Positions 1 through 7,168 of a DNA stretch of 15,095 bases are shown one piece after another. A model generated the notes under the pieces. It saw nothing but the letters and a program-made list of their open reading frames with translations. It was not told the DNA's origin and searched no databases. Source of the DNA: CAZAYB01 sp964489215 (GTDB taxonomy: Bacteria > Planctomycetota > Phycisphaerae > Sedimentisphaerales > Anaerohalosphaeraceae). The stretch is from NCBI GenBank assembly GCA_964489215.1, contig CAZAYB010000046.1:1-15095 (forward strand), given 5' to 3'. A program made the position numbers and the translations under genes. Every line of letters starts with the position of its first letter. Position 1 is the first letter of the stretch.

Positions 1-50
1 CTGAAAAAGATAACAAATAACTGCTTCTGCAATACCGGCTATCATTACTA

Positions 51-86
51 ATAAAAAAACCGGCCTGACAAAAAGTTAGACCGGCT
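51..86 (-). terminator. Rho-independent terminator of the fhs-folD operon
   Basis: Read on the minus strand, a 9-bp stem (arms at 78-86 and 58-66, two G-U pairs, GC-rich CCGG core) closes an 11-nt loop and is followed directly by a run of seven T at 53-59. It starts about 40 bases after the folD stop. This is the standard intrinsic terminator layout. The rest of 1-124 holds nothing codable that I can see. An 11-bp direct repeat (ACCGGCTATCA at 34-44 and 80-90) means the upstream arm sequence recurs just beyond the T-run. Confidence 0.8.
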
Positions 87-124
87 ATCAAAATTCAGTT
101 CAGTATAACTGCTGATAATCATTT

Positions 125-1012
125 TCATGCCTTGCCAGCTTTTCTCTTTGCCGATTCCAGCGTATTATAAAGCAGCATAGTTATCGTCATTGGACCTACT
201 CCGCCTGGAACAGGAGTTATAAGACTTGCCTTTTCCTTGATAGCTTCAAAATCGACATCACCCACAAGACGGTAACCCTTTTTCCTGGTAGAGTCCTCAA
301 CTCGATTAACTCCCACATCGATAACAACCGCCCCTTCCTTTATCATATCAGCGGTTACAGTGCTCGGACGCCCCGCAGCAGCAATAACAATATCTGCCCT
401 TTTTACATGCTCACAAAGATTCTTTGTTCGAGTATGACATACTGTCACGGTTGCGTTTCCGGTTTTAGCCTTTTGGATAAGCATATTCGCAACCGGCTTA
501 CCAACAATATTGCTCCTGCCTACTACGACAACCTCGGCCCCTTCAAGTTCAACATTGCTTCTAAGCAGCATTTGTATAACGCCGTGCGGTGTACATGGCA
601 AAAAGGCTTTTTCACCAACTACCATCTTTCCGACATTCATCGGATGAAATCCGTCAACGTCCTTTTCCGGGTCAATTGCAAGCAGTACCGCTGATTCATC
701 AAGATGTTCAGGCAGTGGAAGCTGAACAAGTATCCCGTGAATTTTAGGGTCGTTGTTCAGTTTATCAACCATCGCCATAAGCTCCTCCTGGCTTGTATCT
801 TCAGCGAGCCGATTATCGTCGGAGTATATCCCTGCCTCTGCACATGCCTTTTCCTTTGCGGTCACATAGGATTTCGATGCGGGATCATCACCAACCAGAA
901 CTACCGCAAGACCGGGAACTATATTTTCCTTTTTCAACTTTTCCACTTCGGCTTTGATTTCTGCACGCATTTCTGCTGCCACTTTCTTGCCGTCAAGTAT
1001 TTGCGCTGTCAT
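125..1012 (-). CDS. folD: Bifunctional methylenetetrahydrofolate dehydrogenase / methenyltetrahydrofolate cyclohydrolase FolD
   Basis: Cytosolic enzyme interconverting 5,10-methylene-THF, 5,10-methenyl-THF and 10-formyl-THF with NAD(P). The 295-residue length is normal for the family. The catalytic N-terminal domain carries the SYVTAKEKA segment with Tyr49 and Lys53 (the cyclohydrolase lysine), VQLPLP at 96-101 with Gln97, and DVDGFH with Asp120. The Rossmann-type C-terminal domain has GRSNIVGKP at 165-173 and the family signature PGGVGPMT at 269-276. All expected active-site residues are present. The ATG at 1012 is preceded by AGGAG at good spacing. It lies 35 bases downstream of fhs on the same strand, so the two are very likely one transcript supplying one-carbon units from formate. 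A terminator follows the gene. Confidence 0.97.
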   Translation of the reverse strand: MTAQILDGKKVAAEMRAEIKAEVEKLKKENIVPGLAVVLVGDDPASKSYVTAKEKACAEAGIYSDDNRLAEDTSQEELMAMVDKLNNDPKIHGILVQLPLPEHLDESAVLLAIDPEKDVDGFHPMNVGKMVVGEKAFLPCTPHGVIQMLLRSNVELEGAEVVVVGRSNIVGKPVANMLIQKAKTGNATVTVCHTRTKNLCEHVKRADIVIAAAGRPSTVTADMIKEGAVVIDVGVNRVEDSTRKKGYRLVGDVDFEAIKEKASLITPVPGGVGPMTITMLLYNTLESAKRKAGKA

Positions 1013-1047
1013 ATCTTCTCCTTATCAGGTTATTAAGTAACTTTTAT

Positions 1048-2811
1048 TTAGAACAGTCCCTTTACCTTGCCGCTTGTCACATCGACATCTATTCTTCTAA
1101 ACGCAGGATTAGAACCTGTCCCGGGCATAAGCTTAATGGTTCCAGCTACGGGAACTATGAAACCTGCCCCCTTGTATATCAGAATATCTTCAATAGGAAG
1201 CTCCCATCCGGTCGGTCTGCCCTTCAGGTCCGGGTCGTGAGAAAGGCTAAGATGAGTTTTAACCATACAGGTACCCAATTCCTTCGCACCCGGGTCCTTT
1301 TCAAAAGCCTTAGCCTTTTTAAGTGCCTTTTCGCTGTAAGATACGCTCTTTGCACCATAAACTTCCTTCGCAATAAGCTCAATCCTTTTACGCAAAGGAG
1401 TATCAAGCTCATAAAGAAACTTAAAGCTGTTTTTCTTTTCACAAGCTGCTGTTACTGCCTCTGCAAGCTCTATAGCACCTTCTCCGCCCTTAAGCCAGTG
1501 TTCAGACAAAGCCGCCATAGCACCATGCTTTTCAGCAACCTTTCGAACCATTGCTATCTCCGCAGGGGTATCAGTATAAAAGCTGTTAATACAAACAACA
1601 GGCTGAACACCGCTTTTCTTAACAGTCTCAATATGAGCTACCAGGTTTTCACATCCTTTTTCGAGCAGCTCGAGATTCTCTTTGACATACTCTTCACTAA
1701 GGTCAATGCCGGGCTTTACCGCAGGACCCCCGCCGTGCATCTTAAGAGCACGAATCGTCGCTACTATAACCACGGCGTTGGGCTTTAAGCCGCCCATCCG
1801 GCATTTAAGGTTCCAGAACTTTTCAAAACCGATATCTGCACCAAAACCGCTTTCAGTGATAAGGTAATCGCAAAGCTTGGTACCGAGCCTGTCGGCAATA
1901 ATAGAGCTTTGCCCAATAGCGATATTAGCAAAAGGACCGGCATGTACGAAAACCGGCTGACCCTCAATGGTCTGAAGAAGATTGGGATTTAAAGCCTTCA
2001 CCATCCACGCTGTCATCGCACCGTCAACTTCCAGGTCCGAGGTAGTTACTTCATTGCCCTTTTTGTCATAAGCTACCACAATCTTGCCCATGCGTTCACG
2101 AAGGTCCTTAAGGTCCTTGGCAACGGCTAAAATAGCCATAACCTCACTGGAAACACTGATCTGAGCACCGGATTCCATCTGGAAACCATCCATCTTGCCG
2201 CCTTTGCCGATAGTGATGTTCCTTAGCGACTGTGCACAGAAATCAAGCGCCCACTTAAGCTGAACAGACTGCGGATCTATATCAAGCCTTGAAAGATTAC
2301 GCTTGCCGAGCTTCTCATCGTCGTAGTTTCTTTCATGCTGCATCCTGGCAGTCAATGCGACCATCGCCAGGTTATGAGCATTCGTTATGCAGTCAATATC
2401 CCCGGTAAGACCAAGTGAAAACGGAACCAGCGGAATACATTGTGCAAGACCGCCCCCCGCTGCTGAACCCTTAATGTTAAAGGTTGGACCGCCGCTGGGC
2501 TGACGTATCGCACCGAGTACACGTTTATTCTTTTTACCAAGCCCCTGAACCAGACCAATCGTAGTCGTTGTTTTACCTTCACCAAGCGGTGTGGGCGTTA
2601 TCGCGGTAACATCAACATACTTACCGGATGGTTTATCAGCAAGCCTGCTGTAAGCCCTCGTATAGTCAACCTTCGCAAGCTCCTTGCCATAGGGCAGCAG
2701 CTCACCGTAAGCAAGCCCCAGTTCCTCTGCCATATCTTCAAGAGGCCTTAGATTTGCCTCCGCAGCAGATGCAATCTGCCAGTCTTCCATTGTCGTAGGA
2801 TCGAGATTCAT
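1048..2811 (-). CDS. fhs: Formate--tetrahydrofolate ligase (10-formyl-THF synthetase)
   Basis: ATP-dependent ligation of formate to tetrahydrofolate, producing the 10-formyl-THF that the adjacent FolD reduces to methylene-THF. From the chosen ATG at 2811 the protein is 587 residues, slightly longer than the usual ~560. The nucleotide-binding loop TPLGEGKTTTT lies at 74-84. The family segment RQPSGGPTFNIKG at 103-115 is followed by SAAGGG. The rest of the sequence is full length and intact. The start at 2811 is preferred because AAGGAA sits about 8 bases upstream and MNLDPTTMEDWQIA resembles the family N-terminus. The frame stays open to a TTG at 2895, but that 28-residue extension does not resemble the family. 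First gene of an fhs-folD operon. Fhs is part of the Wood-Ljungdahl methyl branch but is also common in heterotrophs, so it does not prove acetogenesis. Confidence 0.96.
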   Translation of the reverse strand: MNLDPTTMEDWQIASAAEANLRPLEDMAEELGLAYGELLPYGKELAKVDYTRAYSRLADKPSGKYVDVTAITPTPLGEGKTTTTIGLVQGLGKKNKRVLGAIRQPSGGPTFNIKGSAAGGGLAQCIPLVPFSLGLTGDIDCITNAHNLAMVALTARMQHERNYDDEKLGKRNLSRLDIDPQSVQLKWALDFCAQSLRNITIGKGGKMDGFQMESGAQISVSSEVMAILAVAKDLKDLRERMGKIVVAYDKKGNEVTTSDLEVDGAMTAWMVKALNPNLLQTIEGQPVFVHAGPFANIAIGQSSIIADRLGTKLCDYLITESGFGADIGFEKFWNLKCRMGGLKPNAVVIVATIRALKMHGGGPAVKPGIDLSEEYVKENLELLEKGCENLVAHIETVKKSGVQPVVCINSFYTDTPAEIAMVRKVAEKHGAMAALSEHWLKGGEGAIELAEAVTAACEKKNSFKFLYELDTPLRKRIELIAKEVYGAKSVSYSEKALKKAKAFEKDPGAKELGTCMVKTHLSLSHDPDLKGRPTGWELPIEDILIYKGAGFIVPVAGTIKLMPGTGSNPAFRRIDVDVTSGKVKGLF

Positions 2812-2910
2812 AACATTGTTCCTTACTAAATTCAATTCACTTATAAATATCAATTTGTACAGCCGACCCGGACTATGACCCTGTCGACAGGACAAGTGCT
2901 CCGTAAAAGC

Positions 2911-2937
2911 CCTGAAAATCAGGCAAAACCTGAAAAT
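2911..2937 (-). promoter_or_regulatory. Mutually exclusive small hairpins in the probable fhs leader
   Basis: CCTGA and TCAGG (2911-2915 and 2919-2923) can form a 5-bp hairpin. CAGG at 2920-2923 can instead pair with CCTG at 2929-2932. The two foldings share bases and exclude each other, as in attenuator-type leaders, but the stems are short. The nearby palindrome at 2880-2891 is a third potential stem or a protein site. Function is not shown by sequence alone. Confidence 0.25.
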
Positions 2938-3005
2938 ACAACAAAATTACTGCGTAAAAACTAAGCTCAAATAAAAAAAAACTCTTTTCATATATTTAAT
3001 TGAGG

Positions 3006-3011
3006 ATTATA
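3006..3011 (-). promoter_or_regulatory. Possible -10 element for fhs-folD
   Basis: The minus strand reads a perfect TATAAT here, about 195 bases upstream of the fhs ATG. No good -35 is seen at 16-18 bases spacing, so this is only a candidate. If used, it gives a long leader that includes the palindrome at 2880-2891 and the overlapping hairpins at 2911-2932. Confidence 0.25.
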
Positions 3012-3182
3012 GAGGCAGTTAGCAACGACCGATATATTGGCGAAGCTGTTTTTTTGCACTATCCTGCTATGTACCTATTGAGCTAAAGATGACTTTTATG
3101 TGTTTTTTTGATTTTTCACCACATTCAGCCCTTGAATTTGCCGAAAAAAAATAGAGAAAAACCGTTATGAGGACTTGAAAGA

Positions 3183-3575
3183 ATGGAAAAAACACAAATT
3201 GAAAATGAGATAAAGCAAAATTACCTCTCCCTGGGGCCCGAAAAGGTAAATTTACCGCCTGACCTGGATACCGAAATTTTCGAGGAGCTGGTCGAAGTAA
3301 CCTGTTCTAAGCTCGACGAAATTGAAAGCAAATCGCTTGAGTTCGAAAAAGGCAATCTCGACAGGGAGGAATTCGTAAGCTCGGTTATGCGCACTCTTCA
3401 CAGCATGAAAGGTGAATTCGCTATATGCCAGATAGAACAAATAAGGGACCTTTGTCATTTAATGGAATCGCTCATAAATGAGGACCCTGAAAATCCGCCG
3501 ATCGATACCATATTTGCATTTAAAGACTGGCTTTACGATATTATGCAAAAACTCGGTTCAGAAGTCTGCGGATAA
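3183..3575 (+). CDS. Stand-alone histidine phosphotransfer (Hpt) protein
   Basis: A 130-residue soluble, helical, acidic protein. The segment LHSMKGEF around His73 matches the Hpt signature HxxKG, followed by a second helix (QIRDLCHLMESL) typical of these four-helix bundles. His73 would be the phospho-acceptor relaying phosphate between receiver domains or from a kinase. There is no kinase, receiver or membrane segment in it. The first ~30 residues look like a flexible lead-in. The start at 3183 has GAGG about 10 bases upstream. It is the first gene of the phosphorelay cluster and lies 91 bases before a REC-kinase gene. The match to Hpt is by motif and predicted shape. A homology search would be needed to say whether it is closer to CheA P1 domains or to YPD1/ArcB-type Hpt. 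Confidence 0.75.
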   Translation: MEKTQIENEIKQNYLSLGPEKVNLPPDLDTEIFEELVEVTCSKLDEIESKSLEFEKGNLDREEFVSSVMRTLHSMKGEFAICQIEQIRDLCHLMESLINEDPENPPIDTIFAFKDWLYDIMQKLGSEVCG

Positions 3576-3666
3576 ACAAAAGTTTTGGGGGCAAGTCCGA
3601 AATAATCGGTCTGATGTTTTAACCAACGTTTGTTAAGTAAAACCAGAAGTAAAGCGGAGTGTAAAT

Positions 3667-4917
3667 ATGACAACACCGGTCTTAGTCGCTGATGATGAAC
3701 CCGTTTCGAGGAAATACCTCGAGTCAATGCTGAAAAGCTGGGGGCACAAAGTCATTATGGCTGACAATGGGAACCAGGCCTGGGAAATCTTGCAGAAAGG
3801 TAAAATCAATCTCGCCCTGCTTGACTGGAAAATGCCCGGACTAAGCGGACCGGAAATCTGCACTAAGATCAGACAGCAAACAGATAATTTTGCCGGCTAC
3901 ATTTATATAATCATTGTAACCGCAAATGACAAAACAAGCCAGTTCGTCGAAGGACTGGCAGCAGGTGCCGACGATTACATCGTAAAACCATGCGACAAGG
4001 AAGTGCTGCGATGCAGACTTAATGTCGCTTTGAGACTCTCAGAATATGAAGCAGAACTTAAACGCACAAATCAGCAGCTTCAGCTTTACAACCAGGAAAT
4101 GGAAACTCTCGTACAGGAAAGGTCTGCTCAGCTTGTCCATGCTGAAAAAATGGCAACAGTCGGTCTGCTTTCAGCGGGCATAGCACATGAAATTAACAAT
4201 CCGACCACTTTCATCTCTGGAAACGCACAGACACTTGAAAGATTCTGGAAAGACCTTAGCCCCGCATTAAAATCACATAAACAAGATTTGGATTTACCTT
4301 CTAACTCTTTCGATTATATCTTTGAAGAAACACCGCATATAATAGAGGGAATACATGACGGAGTAAAAAGGATTCAGAAAATTGTAAACGGTCTGAAAGG
4401 CTTCTGCAGACAGGACCCGGCCCATCTCGACAACTGCCTGATTAACGATAATATCAAACAGTCCCTTGAACTTTGCCATAATGCCTTGAAATATCATGTT
4501 AATATCGAACTGGAACTGGATGAAAATTTACCCCTCGTAAAAGCTGACAGTCAGCAAATGGACCAGGTGCTGGTAAATCTCATAGTCAACGCTGCTCACG
4601 CCACAGAAAACACAAAAAACGCAAAAATAAATATCAAAACATCTTATGAAGAAGGAAAAGTCATTGTAAGGGTATCCGACAACGGAACAGGTATTAAAAA
4701 GGAAAAAATACATGATATATGGAAACCTTTTTTCACGACAAAACCAGTTGGGAAAGGAACAGGTTTAGGCTTGTATACTATCAAGGGAATTATTGAAAGC
4801 CACGGAGGAAGTATAACAGCTGCAAATAAAAATGACTCAGGAGCTGAGTTTACCGTTACTTTACCAGCTTACGCAAAGGAAAGATCAGATGAAACCCAGA
4901 TTGCTCATAGTCGATGA
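3667..4917 (+). CDS. Receiver-histidine kinase (REC-HisKA-HATPase), sensorless
   Basis: A 416-residue cytosolic protein with reversed hybrid architecture. The receiver domain spans about 4-122, with acidic pocket Asp9/Asp10, phospho-acceptor Asp53 (LLDWKMPG), Thr85 and Lys107. A charged coiled-coil-like linker runs about 123-158. The dimerisation/phospho-acceptor helix contains GIAHEINNP with His174. The HATPase domain has its N-box at NLIVNAAHA (304-312), G1 DNGTGI (338-343), the FFTTK motif (355-359) and G2 GKGTGLGL (362-369). All catalytic motifs are intact, so it should autophosphorylate. With no sensor domain, input probably comes through its own receiver, for example from the Hpt protein or CheA. 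GGAG stands 8 bases before the ATG. The 3' end overlaps the next gene by 29 bases. Confidence 0.93.
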   Translation: MTTPVLVADDEPVSRKYLESMLKSWGHKVIMADNGNQAWEILQKGKINLALLDWKMPGLSGPEICTKIRQQTDNFAGYIYIIIVTANDKTSQFVEGLAAGADDYIVKPCDKEVLRCRLNVALRLSEYEAELKRTNQQLQLYNQEMETLVQERSAQLVHAEKMATVGLLSAGIAHEINNPTTFISGNAQTLERFWKDLSPALKSHKQDLDLPSNSFDYIFEETPHIIEGIHDGVKRIQKIVNGLKGFCRQDPAHLDNCLINDNIKQSLELCHNALKYHVNIELELDENLPLVKADSQQMDQVLVNLIVNAAHATENTKNAKINIKTSYEEGKVIVRVSDNGTGIKKEKIHDIWKPFFTTKPVGKGTGLGLYTIKGIIESHGGSITAANKNDSGAEFTVTLPAYAKERSDETQIAHSR

Positions 4918-5302
4918 TGAACAGGCGATAAGAGATATGCTCAAAAGGCATTTCTGTTATCTCGGATATGACATACAGACTGCATCAGACGGACAGGAAG
5001 CGGTAGAAAAATTAAACGAAACAAAAATCGAGGTCGTAATCTCAGATATCAAAATGCCGCGTAAGGATGGAATTGAATTACTAAGGTATATCAGGGATAA
5101 CTTCCCAATGGTAAGAACTATAATGGTAACTGGCTATGTAAACCTTGAAAACGCCCTTTCATGTATGAGGCTAAGAGCTCAGACTTGTATTTTCAAACCA
5201 TTAACCGAAATGAAAGAGCTCGAAGACGAAGTCAAAAAAGCTGTCGAGGACCTCAAACACTGGCAGGATAAATTCAAAGCATTACAGGCAATGAAAGTAT
5301 AA
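4889..5302 (+). CDS. Single-domain response regulator (REC only)
   Basis: A 137-residue CheY-like receiver with no output domain. Acidic pocket Asp9/Asp10, phospho-acceptor Asp53 (ISDIKMP), Thr81 (MVTGY) and Lys103 (FKPL) are all present. The C-terminal ~27 residues form a charged helix (LEDEVKKAVEDLKHWQDK) beyond the usual receiver fold, perhaps for partner binding. The start at 4889 (MKPRLLIVDDE) is chosen because the receiver begins there and AAGGAAAG lies just upstream. An in-frame ATG at 4832 would add 19 residues that read like the other frame of the kinase gene. It overlaps the kinase gene by 29 bases, which suggests translational coupling. It is the likely target of the upstream kinase and/or CheA. 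It ends 9 bases before cheA. Confidence 0.92.
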   Translation: MKPRLLIVDDEQAIRDMLKRHFCYLGYDIQTASDGQEAVEKLNETKIEVVISDIKMPRKDGIELLRYIRDNFPMVRTIMVTGYVNLENALSCMRLRAQTCIFKPLTEMKELEDEVKKAVEDLKHWQDKFKALQAMKV

Positions 5303-5311
5303 GTTCAAAAA

Positions 5312-7168
5312 ATGGCTGACGAACTGACAATTGATATAGATCCGGAACTGCTAAGTGAATTCGTCGATGAAGCGACTGATGAGCTGATGAGCATAGACCC
5401 TATGTTCGTCACTCTCGAATCCAACCCTGACGACAAGGAAACCATAAATGCCATCTTTCGGCCGATGCACACTATAAAGGGCAACAGCGCCTTTTTCGGA
5501 CTGATGAAAGTCAAAAAGCTCGCTCATGAAGCGGAAACTCTCCTGGCTCTTGCAAGAGAATCAAAATTAAAACTTAAGCCCGAAATTATAAACGTACTGC
5601 TTAAAGCCGTTGACCAGCTGAGAGAAATGCTGGCAAGCGCTAAGGATGCCCAAGACGAAGTACCGGACAAACAAAAATATGACAACCTGCTCTTTGAAAT
5701 AATCAAAGCGAAGGAACAAGGCACTGATCAATCCCAGGTCTGGAAAGACATAACCGACCGAATTGACAACATAAAAAAGAGCATAGGATCAATGGATCAG
5801 CAGCTCGGGGCAAACTTAAAAACTGTCTTCTCCCTCGTAATGAGCCTTTGCCCGCAAATTGAAAACAAAGGGCAAGAGCAGGACACAAACAACAAGCAGG
5901 ATAATGATGATCAGCAAAACAACTCAGCTAAAAACAACACAGCTTCTTCTGAAAAAACCGCAAAAAAAGATTCTGCTTCAGAAACAAAAAAAACAATGAG
6001 AATCGCAGAAGAAGCTTTGGACAACTTTCTTAAATATGTCGGCGAGCTTGTAGTAGTTGGAGAAATGTACAATTACCTTCAAAAAGGTATCTATGAAACC
6101 AATACCGAAAAAGCCTTTGCTAAACAGTTCAGAAGAGTCAATCAGACTTTCACAAGATTAAGTGATAACCTTGAAAAATCAATTATGGATATTAGAAAAG
6201 TTCCCGTTAAGGGTCTGCTTCAAAAAGTACCAAGGATGGTCCGTGATATCGCATCACAAAAAGAAAAAGACATAGGCATAAAACTTGTCGGCGAAGAGAT
6301 AGAAATTGACAAGAGCATTCTGGAAACACTTGACGGACCGCTTACTCACATGGTACGCAATGCCGCCGACCACGGCATAGAAAAACCCCAGGAAAGAGAA
6401 AAGGCTGGCAAAAACCCCAAAGGCACAATAACGGTTGCAATTAATGAAACCAGCGACAATATAACGCTCACAGTCGCAGATGACGGTGCGGGTTTGAACA
6501 TGAATGCGCTAACCGAAAAAGCAATCAAAATCGGTCTGATCAAGCCTGACCAGACACTTGATGATTCACAGCTGGCAGATCTTATATTCGCATCAGGGCT
6601 TTCAACCGCAACAGAGGTCACAGATGTCTCCGGAAGAGGTGTAGGGATGGACGCTGTGAAAAGAACCGTTGAACAGGCAAACGGAAAAATTGATGTAAAA
6701 ACTCAGACAGGCCAGGGAACCACATGCAAAATCACAATGCCGCAATCCGTAAGCACACAGATAATTGAAGGATTCCTGTTCAGACTGGGAAAAAATGTAT
6801 ATTCTTTGCCTTCAGAGAAAGTCAACCAGGCTTTCCATGCTAAAAAAACCGAAATCAAAACTGTGGCTGGCAAAGGAAAATGTGTTATGCAGCACGGAAA
6901 ACTTCTGCCGGTTGTAGATCTGGACGAAATCTTCAATATCAGTTCAGAAAAAGATCATACTGATGTCGCAATTATGATTGATGTTGAAAACGGCTCTCAG
7001 GGCATTGCTTTGCACGTTGACGAACTGCTGGGAATACAAAAAGTAGTATTAAAGGAAGTGGATGGACTTAATGTCAATTCTGAACTTTTTTCAGGAGCGG
7101 CAATCATGGGCGACGGAGACATTGCCATGGTCCTGGACGTAGAAAAGCTGAAAGATATTACAAATTAA
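5312..7168 (+). CDS. cheA: Chemotaxis-type histidine kinase CheA (lacking a recognisable P2 domain)
   Basis: A 618-residue cytosolic kinase. P1/Hpt domain: FRPMHTIKGNSAFFG with phospho-acceptor His53. Residues about 135-180 form a helical stretch, followed by a low-complexity Asn/Gln/Lys/Ser-rich linker (about 185-227) where the CheY/CheB-binding P2 domain would normally be. P3 dimerisation is at about 228-300. P4 ATPase: N-box HMVRNAADHGIE (Asn350, His354), G1 DDGAGL (390-395) and G2 GRGVGMDAV (441-449). P5 CheW-like domain is at about 480-615. All catalytic boxes are intact. The start at 5312 has only a weak ribosome binding site, so it is probably coupled to the response regulator gene 9 bases upstream. 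No receptor, CheW, CheR or CheB gene is in the window. It may signal in a non-motility pathway. Confidence 0.93.
   Translation: MADELTIDIDPELLSEFVDEATDELMSIDPMFVTLESNPDDKETINAIFRPMHTIKGNSAFFGLMKVKKLAHEAETLLALARESKLKLKPEIINVLLKAVDQLREMLASAKDAQDEVPDKQKYDNLLFEIIKAKEQGTDQSQVWKDITDRIDNIKKSIGSMDQQLGANLKTVFSLVMSLCPQIENKGQEQDTNNKQDNDDQQNNSAKNNTASSEKTAKKDSASETKKTMRIAEEALDNFLKYVGELVVVGEMYNYLQKGIYETNTEKAFAKQFRRVNQTFTRLSDNLEKSIMDIRKVPVKGLLQKVPRMVRDIASQKEKDIGIKLVGEEIEIDKSILETLDGPLTHMVRNAADHGIEKPQEREKAGKNPKGTITVAINETSDNITLTVADDGAGLNMNALTEKAIKIGLIKPDQTLDDSQLADLIFASGLSTATEVTDVSGRGVGMDAVKRTVEQANGKIDVKTQTGQGTTCKITMPQSVSTQIIEGFLFRLGKNVYSLPSEKVNQAFHAKKTEIKTVAGKGKCVMQHGKLLPVVDLDEIFNISSEKDHTDVAIMIDVENGSQGIALHVDELLGIQKVVLKEVDGLNVNSELFSGAAIMGDGDIAMVLDVEKLKDITN

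Larger units (their letters stand above)
2812..3182. other. Divergent intergenic region between fhs and the Hpt gene
   Basis: About 370 bases without a convincing gene. It contains several homopolymeric A/T tracts (around 2972-2982, T7 at 3049-3055, T7 at 3103-3109, A8 at 3144-3151) that could make the DNA intrinsically curved. On the fhs side there is a perfect 12-bp palindrome CCTGTCGACAGG at 2880-2891 and a 9-bp direct repeat CCTGAAAAT at 2911-2919 and 2929-2937. A minus-strand TATAAT lies at 3006-3011. On the Hpt side I found no convincing -35/-10 pair. GAGG about 10 bases before the ATG at 3183 serves as ribosome binding site. Confidence 0.6.

Noticed and set aside
34..90. 11-bp direct repeat ACCGGCTATCA as a possible regulatory or attachment site
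   Set aside because: One copy is part of the terminator stem. With only two copies and no other mobile-element signs, a function cannot be supported.
1237..1788. Long open frame antisense to fhs (183 codons, plus strand)
   Set aside because: It is a shadow of the fhs coding sequence. No family-like motifs or ribosome binding site, and fhs is unmistakable on the other strand.
2812..2895. 28-residue N-terminal extension of formate-THF ligase from a TTG at 2895
   Set aside because: The extension has no resemblance to the family. GGAG sits only 3 bases from the TTG, whereas the ATG at 2811 has a well-spaced AAGGAA and a family-like N-terminus.
2820..3010. Tetrahydrofolate riboswitch upstream of fhs
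   Set aside because: Only short stems are present. I could not recognise the conserved THF riboswitch core or long helices.
3038..3060. Sigma-54-like promoter (TGGC ... TTGCAC) before the Hpt gene
   Set aside because: The GG and GC elements are about 15 bases apart instead of the required 10.
3576..3666. Possible structured leader or c-di-GMP riboswitch between the Hpt and REC-kinase genes
   Set aside because: A 4-bp CCGA/TCGG hairpin and an imperfect GTTTT/AAAAC pairing are present, but no conserved riboswitch core is recognisable. Weak stems in 91 bases are expected by chance.
4832..4888. Upstream start (ATG 4832) for the REC-only regulator
   Set aside because: It would add 19 residues lying in another frame of the kinase gene. 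The receiver fold begins at the ATG at 4889, which has its own AAGGAAAG site.
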